Shown here piece after piece: positions 9,041 through 15,629 of a stretch of DNA of 22,493 bases (its first letter is position 1; the number at the start of each line of letters is the position of its first letter). The notes below the pieces were generated by a model, which had not been told where the DNA came from, made no database searches, and saw nothing but the letters and a program-made list of their open reading frames with translations. The stretch comes from ATZT02 sp038124905 (lineage in GTDB: Bacteria; Actinomycetota; Actinomycetes; S36-B12; UBA5976), in contig JAYPCW010000018.1 in the NCBI GenBank assembly GCA_038124905.1, positions 1 to 22,493 of the forward strand. Direction: 5' to 3'. Made by a program: the position numbers and the translations under genes.

Positions 9041-9550
9041 ATGAGTCCAAGAGTTGTTCTGGTGGGGGCGCCAGGAAGCGGTAAATCAACTATCGGCAAA
9101 TTGTTAGCTGAAAAATTAAGGGTAGATTTTTCAGATACCGATGAGTTAATTGAGAAATCTGCCGGCAAGAGCATTTCTGCAATTTTTGTTGAAGATGGTG
9201 AAGCGGCGTTTCGTAAAATTGAGGCGGAGCAGGTTGCCGCAGCAGTAGCGCAATCTAACGGGGTGGTCTCATTAGGTGGTGGTGCGGTTTTAAACCCAGT
9301 TACCCGGGAATTATTAAAAACCGTGCCAACTTTGTGGTTAGAAGTTTCACAACAAGCTGCGGCTTCACGAGTTGGCCTTGCGCAAGCTAGACCAGTTTTG
9401 GTTGGCAACGTTAGGTCTAAATTGGTTCAATTGCTCCAAGAGCGCACACCCTTGTATCAGGAGGTAGCAGCATTTACTGTCGAAACTTCAGATAAAACCG
9501 AGAGTGATGTTCTGGCGATAGCCCTGGAGTGGGTGCAAAGTGTCAATTAA
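9041..9550 (+). CDS. aroK: Shikimate kinase
   Basis: ATP-dependent phosphorylation of shikimate to shikimate-3-phosphate. The protein is a compact P-loop kinase of 169 aa, the usual length. Visible motifs are Walker A GAPGSGKST (residues 9-17), D34 in SDTDELIE (shikimate binding), R58 in GEAAFRKIE, the GGG turn at 79-81, the lid arginine R117 in ARPVL, and ERTPLY with R135 for the adenine/substrate side. It begins 1 nt after aroC and its 3' end overlaps the GTG start of aroB by 11 nt, so translation of the two is probably coupled. Confidence 0.97.
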   Translation: MSPRVVLVGAPGSGKSTIGKLLAEKLRVDFSDTDELIEKSAGKSISAIFVEDGEAAFRKIEAEQVAAAVAQSNGVVSLGGGAVLNPVTRELLKTVPTLWLEVSQQAAASRVGLAQARPVLVGNVRSKLVQLLQERTPLYQEVAAFTVETSDKTESDVLAIALEWVQSVN

Positions 9551-10628
9551 TAAGGTAACGGTTCAAGCTGAGCATGATTATGAAGTAATTGTTGGGCTAC
9601 AGGTTTTAGGTGAATTAAAAAATAGTATTGCTAGTTCTGTTGAAAAAATTGCAGTAATTTATCCGAAAGATTTAGCTAATCAAGTGCGCTCTGTTTTGGA
9701 GCTGCTAATGGATTTTCCGGTTGTAGTGGTGCCGATTGAAGTAGAAAACGCAGAAGCAGCAAAAACTTATCAAAGTGCACAGCATTGCTGGGAGATATTA
9801 GGTGAACATCAATTCACTCGTAGCGATTTAATTATTGGGTTTGGTGGAGGTGCCACTACTGATTTAGCGGGCTTTATTGCCGCAACTTGGCTGAGAGGAA
9901 TTTCAGCGATTTTGATCCCAACTTCATTATTAGCAATGGTTGATGCGGCAGTAGGAGGCAAGACTGGGATCAATACGGAAAGTGGAAAAAATCTTGTTGG
10001 TGTTTTCTCTTCGCCAAAGTTAGTAATTTGCGATCTTGAATTTTTAACAAGCCTGCCAAAACCTGATCTTGCGGCGGGGCTCGCTGAGGTAATTAAGTGT
10101 GGATTTATCCAAGATCAATCAATTTTAGAAATTTTTGAAAATGAATTTGACCTAAATAAAGCTTTAGATCTTGAAATTTTGCAAACACTGATCGTGAAGG
10201 CAATTTCTACTAAGGCGCAAGTTGTTAGTTCTGACTTTAAAGAAACCAGTAATTCAAATCTTGGGCGAGAAATTCTAAATTACGGTCACACATTGGGTCA
10301 TGCAATTGAGAAATTAGAAAACTACACCTGGCGTCATGGGGACGCGATTGCTGTAGGAATGGTATTTGCCGCTGAGCTATCTCACGAAGCGGGAATTCTT
10401 TCGACAGCTGAGGTTGAAAAGCATCGCAACTTGTTAAGTAAATTGAATTTACCCACTACTTACCAGGGTCATGACTTAGCTGAAGTGCTTTCAGTTATGT
10501 CGATAGACAAAAAAGCTCGCGGTAAGAAACTGCGCTTTGTGGTGCTAGAAAAAATAGGTCGTCCAACTAGACTCGAGGCCCCTAGTGAAGAATTATTAGA
10601 CCGAGCATGGCAAAAGGTGAGTAAATAA
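9540..10628 (+). CDS. aroB: 3-Dehydroquinate synthase
   Basis: NAD- and metal-dependent cyclisation of DAHP to 3-dehydroquinate, step two of the pathway. The 362 aa contain the NAD-binding GFGGGATTDLAGF (residues 100-112), PTSLLAMVDAAVGGKTGIN (127-145), and the expected zinc ligands E183 (LAEVIK), H250 (NYGHTLGHAIE) and H266 (RHGDAIAVGM). The start is GTG at 9540, inside the end of aroK, with a GGAG at 9526-9529 as a likely ribosome-binding site. The stop overlaps the aroQ ATG by one base (TAATG). Confidence 0.97.
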   Translation: MSINKVTVQAEHDYEVIVGLQVLGELKNSIASSVEKIAVIYPKDLANQVRSVLELLMDFPVVVVPIEVENAEAAKTYQSAQHCWEILGEHQFTRSDLIIGFGGGATTDLAGFIAATWLRGISAILIPTSLLAMVDAAVGGKTGINTESGKNLVGVFSSPKLVICDLEFLTSLPKPDLAAGLAEVIKCGFIQDQSILEIFENEFDLNKALDLEILQTLIVKAISTKAQVVSSDFKETSNSNLGREILNYGHTLGHAIEKLENYTWRHGDAIAVGMVFAAELSHEAGILSTAEVEKHRNLLSKLNLPTTYQGHDLAEVLSVMSIDKKARGKKLRFVVLEKIGRPTRLEAPSEELLDRAWQKVSK

Positions 10629-11071
10629 TGAAACTGCACATTCTCAATGGACCAAATCTTGGAAGATTAGGCAAACGCCAACCCGAGATTTACGGCAGCA
10701 TGACTTTTGCCGAATTAGAGGTCGCATGTCTCGAAGCAGCAAAAGAACTGGGATTTGAGCCGCAGGTAAAGCAAACTGACGATGAGGCAACACTAATTAA
10801 GTGGTTGCATGAAGCTGCCGATGAATCGATTCCGGTAATTATGAATCCAGCAGCATTTACTCATTACAGTTATGCGGTTCGTGATGCTGCCGCGCAGTTA
10901 ACCGCACCTTTGATTGAAGTGCACCTTTCTAATCCAGCAGCGCGTGAAGAGTTTCGCCACAATTCGGTAACAGCAGGGGTTTCAAGTGGCGTGATTGCTG
11001 GTTTTGGCCTCAAGAGTTACTTGATGGCAATTAGCGCGATGCGTGATCTCGTAGCTAATGACAAAAGCTAG
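10628..11071 (+). CDS. aroQ: 3-Dehydroquinate dehydratase, type II
   Basis: Type II (dodecameric) dehydroquinase converting 3-dehydroquinate to 3-dehydroshikimate. The 147 aa begin MKLHILNGPNLGRLGKRQPE. N10, R17 and the catalytic Y22 fall at the positions expected from the Mycobacterium tuberculosis enzyme. VIMNPAAFTHYSYAVRDA carries the substrate-binding asparagine and histidine, and EVHLSNPAAREEFRHNS the second histidine and arginines. The KQTDDEATLIKWLHEA stretch resembles mycobacterial sequences rather than the proteobacterial NHEG form. The 3' end overlaps the next gene by 14 nt. Confidence 0.96.
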   Translation: MKLHILNGPNLGRLGKRQPEIYGSMTFAELEVACLEAAKELGFEPQVKQTDDEATLIKWLHEAADESIPVIMNPAAFTHYSYAVRDAAAQLTAPLIEVHLSNPAAREEFRHNSVTAGVSSGVIAGFGLKSYLMAISAMRDLVANDKS

Positions 11072-12119
11072 GCGCGAAGCGTTACGGGCTCAGCTTGCTG
11101 GCGATTGGGCTTATTTTACTGATTATGAGAGCATTTTTTATTTAAGCAATTTTTCAGGCAGTAATGCAGTGTTAGTTATCGGCGACAGTGAAGAATCAGA
11201 TTTATTAATTACCGATGCCCGTTATCAAGAACGCGTCAAATCAATTGAAAATGAAATCAAAGTGATTATCGCTCATGATTTCAAGGCAATTCTAAAAGAG
11301 CAAATTCCCACATTGGTGCAGCTACGAATTGACGGCAAGCGCGTTTCTGCCTATCAGGCGAGTGAGCTAGTCTCGGCTTTGCCAGATCGAGAAATTATCT
11401 CTTCAGTCGATCTTTTGCTGAATTTACGCATCAAAAAAGACGAAGCAGAGATTGCACAGCTTAAAAAAGCTTGTGAGATCACCAGTCAAAGTCTTTGGTA
11501 CTTGATAAATGATTTACGCCCAGGTATGACTGAAAAACAGATTGCAAAAAAGTTTTGGCAAAATGCGCTAGATCGAGGGGCAGATGCCTTGGCGTTTGAC
11601 ACCATCGTGGCCTCAGGGGAAAATTCAGCAAGCCCGCACCATGAACCGATGGGTCGCGTTTTACAAAAAGGTGATCTAGTAACGATTGATTGCGGAGTTA
11701 GTTTTAATGGTTATCAATCAGATATGACCCGGACTGTGTTTATTGGTAAGACCGAAGCTTGGCAAGTTGAGATATATCAATCCGTAATGCAAGCCCAGGC
11801 TGAGGCAATTGCCAAAGCGCAAATTGGCGTTACTGCCCAAGAAGTGGACGCGACTGCGCGAGAAGTAATTACCAATGCAGGCTTTGGCGATTACTTCGTG
11901 CACGGTACTGGTCACGGTGTAGGGATAGAAGTTCACGAAGCTCCCTTTATAACTTCTGGTAATCAAACTGACTTGAGAGAAAATTTTTGCTTTACCGTAG
12001 AGCCAGGCATCTATTTACCTGGACGCGGGGGAGTAAGAATTGAAGATACTTGTATTCTCACCAAGGGCGGTCTAGAAATTTTAACCAAGGGGTCGCACGA
12101 GATAATTTGCGTAGGGTAA
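11058..12119 (+). CDS. pepQ: Xaa-Pro peptidase, M24B family
   Basis: Dinuclear-metal peptidase that removes residues next to proline; cytoplasmic, with no signal peptide. The 353 aa split into an N-terminal creatinase-like domain (about 1-125) and a C-terminal pita-bread domain. All five expected metal ligands are present: D211 and D222 (TIDCGVSFNGYQSDMTRT), H286 (HGTGHGVGIEVHE), E315 (FTVEPGIYLPGRGG) and E329 (RIEDTCIL); H282 and H293 fit the catalytic histidines. From sequence I cannot separate aminopeptidase P from prolidase (PepQ), so the symbol is tentative. The place between aroQ and efp is typical of actinobacteria, where it is presumed to help recycle proline peptides; a link with EF-P is only positional. 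Confidence 0.92.
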   Translation: MTKARREALRAQLAGDWAYFTDYESIFYLSNFSGSNAVLVIGDSEESDLLITDARYQERVKSIENEIKVIIAHDFKAILKEQIPTLVQLRIDGKRVSAYQASELVSALPDREIISSVDLLLNLRIKKDEAEIAQLKKACEITSQSLWYLINDLRPGMTEKQIAKKFWQNALDRGADALAFDTIVASGENSASPHHEPMGRVLQKGDLVTIDCGVSFNGYQSDMTRTVFIGKTEAWQVEIYQSVMQAQAEAIAKAQIGVTAQEVDATAREVITNAGFGDYFVHGTGHGVGIEVHEAPFITSGNQTDLRENFCFTVEPGIYLPGRGGVRIEDTCILTKGGLEILTKGSHEIICVG

Positions 12120-12124
12120 AGAGT

Positions 12125-12131
12125 AAAGGGA
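12125..12131 (+). promoter_or_regulatory. Shine-Dalgarno site of efp
   Basis: AAAGGGA lies just ahead of ATG 12135, in the 15-nt gap after the Xaa-Pro peptidase gene. This is the clearest ribosome-binding site in the cluster, which suits a highly expressed factor. Confidence 0.65.
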
Positions 12132-12134
12132 CTT

Positions 12135-12692
12135 ATGGCAACCACTAACGATTTGAAGACCGGATTAGTACTGAATCTAGACGGGCAATTATGGACCGTA
12201 GTTGATTTTCAGCATGTTAAGCCAGGCAAGGGTGGTGCCTTTGTAAGAACAAAATTAAAAAACGTACTCAGCGGAAAAGTAGTCGATAAAACATTTAACG
12301 CTGGAGTTAAAGTCGAAACCGCAAGCGTTGACAAGCGTGATATGCAATTTTCTTATCGTGACGGCGATGATTGGGTATTTATGGATACCGGCAATTATGA
12401 GCTACTAACCATTTCTAACAACGTAGTTGGCGAGGCCGGTGGTTATTTATTAGAAAATCAAGAAGTGATGGTGGCAATTCACGAAGGTAATCCACTTTAT
12501 CTAGAACTACCCGCGAGCGTTGCTTTGAAAATTACTTATACCGAGCCCGGTTTGCAAGGTGATCGCTCGAGTGGTGGAACAAAAAAGGCCACTGTTGAAA
12601 CTGGAATTGAAGTTGATGTTCCACTTTTCATCGAACAAGATGAAGTGATAAAGGTTGATACTCGCGATGGTTCGTATTTAGGACGCGCCTAA
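12135..12692 (+). CDS. efp: Translation elongation factor P
   Basis: EF-P binds between the P and E sites and relieves ribosome stalling at polyproline stretches. The 185 aa form the standard KOW-like domain plus two OB domains, ending with the signature VDTRDGSYLGRA. The tip of domain I is KPGKGGAFVR, with K32 as the residue that reaches the peptidyl-transferase centre. Many actinobacterial EF-Ps read PGKGP here; this one has glycine in place of the second proline. No EpmA, EarP or YmfI-type modifying enzyme is encoded in the window. A clear ribosome-binding site precedes the ATG. nusB follows after 5 nt. Confidence 0.97.
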   Translation: MATTNDLKTGLVLNLDGQLWTVVDFQHVKPGKGGAFVRTKLKNVLSGKVVDKTFNAGVKVETASVDKRDMQFSYRDGDDWVFMDTGNYELLTISNNVVGEAGGYLLENQEVMVAIHEGNPLYLELPASVALKITYTEPGLQGDRSSGGTKKATVETGIEVDVPLFIEQDEVIKVDTRDGSYLGRA

Positions 12693-12697
12693 AAAAA

Positions 12698-13066
12698 ATG
12701 AAAGCTCGCACTAAGGCTCGAAAGCGAGCACTAGATATTCTATTTGAAGCAGACCTAAAGGGAATTTCTGTAGAGCAAGCCTGGAGTGAAGCAGACCAGA
12801 CTGATGAATTTGTAAAGTTTCTAGTTACGGGGGTGGCAAGCAAACAAGCCGAAATCGATCAGATGATTTCTACTGCTTCTAGTAGTTGGTCTATAGAGCG
12901 AATGCCGGCAGTTGACCGAAACTTATTGAGACTGGCAATTTTTGAACTAAAGAATTCAACAGAAACCCCAAAAGCGGTTGTAATTAGTGAAGCAATTGAA
13001 TTAGCGAACACCTTAAGCACAGATGATTCTGCAAATTTCATTAATGGAATTTTGGCAAATATTTGA
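12698..13066 (+). CDS. nusB: Transcription antitermination factor NusB
   Basis: RNA-binding protein that joins NusE (S10) on boxA RNA in rRNA antitermination complexes. The 122-aa, all-helical protein shows KARKRALDILFEAD near the N-terminus, the middle motif RMPAVDRNLLRLAIFEL and the end VVISEAIELANTLSTDDSANFINGIL, all typical. It follows efp by 5 nt. The start is preceded by a run of A (CCTAAAAAAAATG) with no Shine-Dalgarno site. It is the last gene of the long plus-strand operon; a 10-bp AT-rich palindrome (13056-13065) covers its end, but no classical terminator is visible. Confidence 0.95.
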   Translation: MKARTKARKRALDILFEADLKGISVEQAWSEADQTDEFVKFLVTGVASKQAEIDQMISTASSSWSIERMPAVDRNLLRLAIFELKNSTETPKAVVISEAIELANTLSTDDSANFINGILANI

Positions 13067-13071
13067 GGGTG

Positions 13072-13145
13072 TGCCCCGAGTGAGAGTCGAACTCACACTG
13101 GTACGAGTTTGAGTCGTATGCCTCTGCCAGTTGGGCTATCGGGGC
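13072..13145 (-). tRNA. tRNA-Leu (anticodon CAA) with a short, class I-type variable loop
   Basis: Read 13145 to 13072, this folds as a full cloverleaf of 74 nt: acceptor GCCCCGA/TCGGGGC (7 perfect pairs), D-arm GCCCAACTGGCAGAGGC, anticodon stem TACGA/TCGTA with loop CTCAAAC (anticodon CAA, decoding UUG), variable loop CCAGT, T-arm GTGAG/CTCAC with loop TTCGACT, and discriminator A73. CCA is not encoded. The D-arm (3-bp stem, 11-nt loop with A14, A15, G18, G19) has the same layout as E. coli tRNA-Leu, and A15/U48 plus A73 fit leucine identity. A 5-nt variable loop is unexpected for tRNA-Leu, which normally has a long arm. It lies in the nusB-pdtaR gap, convergent with nusB and divergent from pdtaR. 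Confidence 0.88.
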
Positions 13146-13155
13146 CCAAGGGTTA

Positions 13156-13166
13156 ACTTTACGATA
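13156..13166 (-). promoter_or_regulatory. Putative -10 region of the tRNA-Leu gene
   Basis: On the minus strand, TATCGT (13166-13161) or TAAAGT (13161-13156) would place the transcription start a few bases upstream of the mature tRNA 5' end at 13145. TAAAGT has a poor -35 candidate, TTGGTC, 18 nt upstream. Neither is strong; the gap of 27 bp to pdtaR leaves little other room for a promoter. Confidence 0.3.
13160..13165 (+). promoter_or_regulatory. Putative -10 element of pdtaR (leaderless start)
   Basis: TACGAT is followed by exactly 7 nt and then ATG 13173. RNA synthesis starting about 7 nt after the hexamer would begin at the start codon, giving a leaderless mRNA. There is no Shine-Dalgarno site. 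On the opposite strand the overlapping TATCGT (13166-13161) could serve the tRNA gene. Confidence 0.45.
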
Positions 13167-13172
13167 GGCGTA

Positions 13173-13751
13173 ATGAATAGACCAATTCGGATTGTAGTGG
13201 CCGAAGACGAATCAATTATTCGCCTAGACCTTACCGAGGCGCTCTCGGAATTAGGGTTTGAAGTTGTTGCTAGCGTCAGTGACGGCGATAAAGCAATTGC
13301 CGCAGTTAAAGAGTTTTTACCGGATTTGGCAATTTTGGATGTCAAGATGCCAGTGCTGGACGGATTAAGCGCTGCAGCAGAAATTTTGCAAGAAAAACTT
13401 TGCGCGGTAATTATCTTAACTGCCTTTAGTCAAATTGAATTAGTAGAAAAAGCTAATGAAGCTGGTGTTATGGCTTACCTAACGAAGCCTTATCGTGCCT
13501 CTGATCTAGGCCCTACTATTCAAATAGCTAGCAGTCGCTTTGCTCAGATGAAATTACTTCAAGACGAAAATAGCGAACTTAGCGAGCAACTTCGTGCTCG
13601 TAAACTTATTGAGCAAGCCAAGGCAATTTTGATGAAGCAACTTGGGTTAAGTGAACCGGCTGCTTTTTCTTGGATTCAGAAAACTGCTATGGATAAGCGT
13701 AAAAAAATGACAGAGGTAGCCGAGCTGGTTATTGCTGAAATTAAGAATTAA
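13173..13751 (+). CDS. pdtaR: PdtaR-type response regulator (receiver plus ANTAR RNA-binding domain)
   Basis: Transcription antitermination regulator: phosphorylation of the receiver controls an ANTAR domain that binds paired hairpins in nascent RNA. The receiver spans about residues 4-120, with acidic pocket E11/D12, phospho-acceptor D56 (AILDVKMP), T83 and K105. A linker helix (about 121-140) leads to the ANTAR domain (about 140-190), with LIEQAKAILMKQLGLSEPAA and a later MTEVAELV. In mycobacteria the partner kinase is PdtaS; none is encoded here. ATG 13173 is chosen because longer in-frame starts run into the tRNA gene. Its stop overlaps the upp stop of the opposite strand in the tetramer TTAA (13748-13751). 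Confidence 0.93.
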   Translation: MNRPIRIVVAEDESIIRLDLTEALSELGFEVVASVSDGDKAIAAVKEFLPDLAILDVKMPVLDGLSAAAEILQEKLCAVIILTAFSQIELVEKANEAGVMAYLTKPYRASDLGPTIQIASSRFAQMKLLQDENSELSEQLRARKLIEQAKAILMKQLGLSEPAAFSWIQKTAMDKRKKMTEVAELVIAEIKN

Positions 13752-14386
13752 TCAACTTTGCCAAATAATCGATCTCCAGCATCACCTAATCCGGGAACGA
13801 TGTAACCAACCTCATTTAGTTTTTCATCAATGCCAGCAATAACTAATGTGAAATCTAAGTCATTGGATAACTCTGATTTCAATTTAGCTAATCCTTCAGG
13901 TGCAGCTAGCAAGCAGATCGCAGTGATCTTTTTAGCACCTTTATTTTTTAAATTCTCTGCAGCGGTGATTAAGGTGCCCCCGGTAGCCAGCATCGGGTCT
14001 AAAACAAAGACATGGCGCGATCTTAGGTTTTCGGGCATGCGTTCTGCATAGGTTGAAATTTCAAGCGTCTGTTCATTTCTAACCGCACCTAAAAAGCCGA
14101 CTTCGGCTTGCGGCATGATTTTTAACATTCCTTCCAGCATGCCTAAACCGGCTCGCAAAATTGGCAAGATCATTGGAACTGGTTCGGCAAACTTCACTCC
14201 AGTAGTTTTTGCTACGGGTGTTTTAACCGCAACGCTTTCCACCGCGAGTTCACGCGTTGCTTCATAAGCTAAAAGGCTAACTAACTCTTCGGTCAATTTT
14301 CTGAACCGATGAGAGGGGGTAGTTTCATCACGAAGCTCTGTCAGCTTGGCATGAATTAATGGATGATTAATTTCAACAGTTTTCAT
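13748..14386 (-). CDS. upp: Uracil phosphoribosyltransferase
   Basis: Salvage enzyme forming UMP from uracil and PRPP. The 212 aa are the usual length. The PRPP loop is VLDPMLATGGT (residues 128-138) and the uracil-binding C-terminus is GYIVPGLGDAGDR (194-206); ILPILRAGLGM (73-83) is also typical. ATG at 14386 is preceded on the minus strand by GAAAGG (14398-14393), a good ribosome-binding site. It is the distal gene of a minus-strand group (thioesterase, DUF554, upp), 15 nt after the DUF554 stop. It is convergent with pdtaR and shares TTAA with it as stop bases. Confidence 0.97.
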   Translation of the reverse strand: MKTVEINHPLIHAKLTELRDETTPSHRFRKLTEELVSLLAYEATRELAVESVAVKTPVAKTTGVKFAEPVPMILPILRAGLGMLEGMLKIMPQAEVGFLGAVRNEQTLEISTYAERMPENLRSRHVFVLDPMLATGGTLITAAENLKNKGAKKITAICLLAAPEGLAKLKSELSNDLDFTLVIAGIDEKLNEVGYIVPGLGDAGDRLFGKVD

Positions 14387-14392
14387 TTGCTG

Positions 14393-14398
14393 CCTTTC
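14393..14398 (-). promoter_or_regulatory. Shine-Dalgarno site of upp
   Basis: GAAAGG on the minus strand, 6 nt before the upp ATG (14386). It lies in the 15-nt gap between DUF554 and upp and fixes the upp start. Confidence 0.6.
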
Positions 14399-14401
14399 TA
14401 C

Positions 14402-15139
14402 TCAAAGCCAAACCGTTGCTAGAGATAAGAAGATTGGTGCTAACAATAGCGCTGGCAACAAATCACCTACTGGAATCTGCCTGAGTCTTAATAGGCGAAT
14501 TCCTACACCAATCAACAACAAACCACCAACGGCATTAAGTAAAGCAATTGCGGCTAATGAAAGCACTTCTCCTAAGAAAAAACCTATGACCGTAAAAACA
14601 CCTTGATAAATTCCAACCACGATTGCCGAGAAAGCTACACCCCAGCCAAGTGAGGCAGCAAAAGCGATTGAGGCAAAAAAATCTAGCGTTGATTTAAGAA
14701 CTAGCTGATCAATTCCTCTTCCTAAGCCATCGCTAATTGCTCCGAGAATTGCTAAAGGACCAACCGCAAAAACCAATGAGGCAGAAACAAAACCTTCCAC
14801 AAATTTTTTTGAAGATTCACCTTCATTTGCAAATCGCTGTTTCAACTTTTCACCAAGATTTTCGATCCGAGTTTCGAGTTGTAGGTAATTACCAATAAGT
14901 CCACCGGTAACCAGTGCCGCCAGAAGAATTAAGACCGGAACTCCCGAGGGGAGGCTTTGCGTCAAATTTGGATCCGCAATAGCAACTGCGCTAAAGGCCC
15001 CGATTAGCAAAGTCACGAGCCCTAAGGCGTCGGTTACGATATCGCGCGCGGATTGCGCAATTCGATTGCCGACTAACACACCAATCGTGGCACCAATTGA
15101 AATGGCCAAAATATTTATTAGGGTGCCTAACCCAATCAA
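14402..15139 (-). CDS. DUF554 family integral membrane protein (YdfK-like)
   Basis: Polytopic membrane protein of 245 aa with about seven hydrophobic segments, recognised as DUF554 from the N-terminus GLGTLINILAISIGATIGVL, a glycine-rich third segment and the VFAVGPLAILGAISDGL segment. A charged cytoplasmic-type loop (LETRIENLGEKLKQRFANEG) lies between segments three and four. The family has no firmly established function, so no transport role is claimed. The start is TTG at 15139, whose bases overlap the thioesterase stop as TTGA on the minus strand; no ATG gives a full first segment. It is presumably translated by coupling to the upstream thioesterase gene. Confidence 0.85.
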   Translation of the reverse strand: MIGLGTLINILAISIGATIGVLVGNRIAQSARDIVTDALGLVTLLIGAFSAVAIADPNLTQSLPSGVPVLILLAALVTGGLIGNYLQLETRIENLGEKLKQRFANEGESSKKFVEGFVSASLVFAVGPLAILGAISDGLGRGIDQLVLKSTLDFFASIAFAASLGWGVAFSAIVVGIYQGVFTVIGFFLGEVLSLAAIALLNAVGGLLLIGVGIRLLRLRQIPVGDLLPALLLAPIFLSLATVWL

Positions 15140-15606
15140 TTAACAGCCTTTTCTTTGAAAAATACTGTTAGTTTTGCGCTGGCGACAAGTTTTTGATTTT
15201 CATCATGGATGTTAATTAGATAGGTTCCCAGAGTTTTCCCAAGGTGTAATGCGTCGGCGCTCGCTAACACCTCACCTGAAGTTGCTGGTCGATGATGGGT
15301 GATTTGTAAATCAATGCCTACGGCTACTTGTTTTGGATAGGCATAAACATTTGCCGCAATTGATCCCAAAGTTTCAGCTAAAACCGCACTGGCGCCGCCA
15401 TTTAATAATCCAAGCGGTTGGCGATTTCCCTTGACTGGCATCTTCGCTTCACTATGTTGTGCAGAAACCTTAAGCAACTGGATTCCCATTCGCTCGGCAA
15501 GTTCACCTAACCCATAAGCATTTAGTGCATTTTTTAAATCTTCAGCACTCAATTGATCCATTTTAATATCGGCACGAGAGAGGCTCACTGATTCTTCTTT
15601 TTCCAC
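15136..15606 (-). CDS. PaaI/YbdB-like hotdog-fold thioesterase
   Basis: Small hotdog-fold acyl-CoA thioesterase, likely oligomeric and cytoplasmic; substrate unknown. The core is VKGNRQPLGLLNGGASAVLAE, then VGIDLQITHHRPATSGEVLA. The expected catalytic acid is the E of LAETLG. The family usually has HGG where this protein has NGG, an unusual change at a position that helps shape the active site. Start choice is uncertain: GTG 15606 is six bases after a -10-like TAGGCT and would be leaderless (156 aa); TTG 15612 (158 aa) and ATG 15561 (141 aa, beginning MDQLSAEDL) are alternatives. A divergent thioesterase next to polA is also seen in other actinobacteria, as I recall. Confidence 0.85.
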   Translation of the reverse strand: MEKEESVSLSRADIKMDQLSAEDLKNALNAYGLGELAERMGIQLLKVSAQHSEAKMPVKGNRQPLGLLNGGASAVLAETLGSIAANVYAYPKQVAVGIDLQITHHRPATSGEVLASADALHLGKTLGTYLINIHDENQKLVASAKLTVFFKEKAVN

Positions 15607-15612
15607 TCTCAA

Positions 15613-15618
15613 AGCCTA
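15613..15618 (-). promoter_or_regulatory. Putative -10 element of the thioesterase-DUF554-upp group
   Basis: On the minus strand TAGGCT (15618-15613) is followed by 6 nt and GTG 15606. Transcription starting 7 nt after the hexamer would begin on that GTG. It overlaps the polA -10 hexamer through the palindrome CCTAGG. Confidence 0.35.
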
Positions 15619-15622
15619 GGAT
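15617..15622 (+). promoter_or_regulatory. Putative -10 element of polA (leaderless start)
   Basis: TAGGAT is followed by 7 nt and the polA ATG at 15630, leaving no room for a Shine-Dalgarno leader. The gap between the divergent genes is too short for a conventional 5' untranslated region. No convincing -35 is visible. Confidence 0.5.
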
Positions 15623-15629
15623 CAGGTAT

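Noticed and set aside
9025..9408. 127-codon minus-strand open frame opposite aroK
   Set aside because: Antisense to the conserved shikimate kinase motifs; serine/threonine/alanine-rich with no family resemblance.
12688..12700. Run of eight A before nusB as a frameshift site joining efp and nusB
   Set aside because: Both proteins are complete with normal ends, and the run lies between the stop and start rather than within a coding frame.
13056..13065. CAAATATTTG palindrome at the end of nusB as a terminator
   Set aside because: AT-only core, no GC-rich stem and no T-run on either strand; such short palindromes arise easily in AT-rich sequence.
13131..13172. TTG 13131 as the pdtaR start
   Set aside because: It lies inside the tRNA gene; ATG 13173 starts directly at the receiver domain and follows the -10-like TACGAT.
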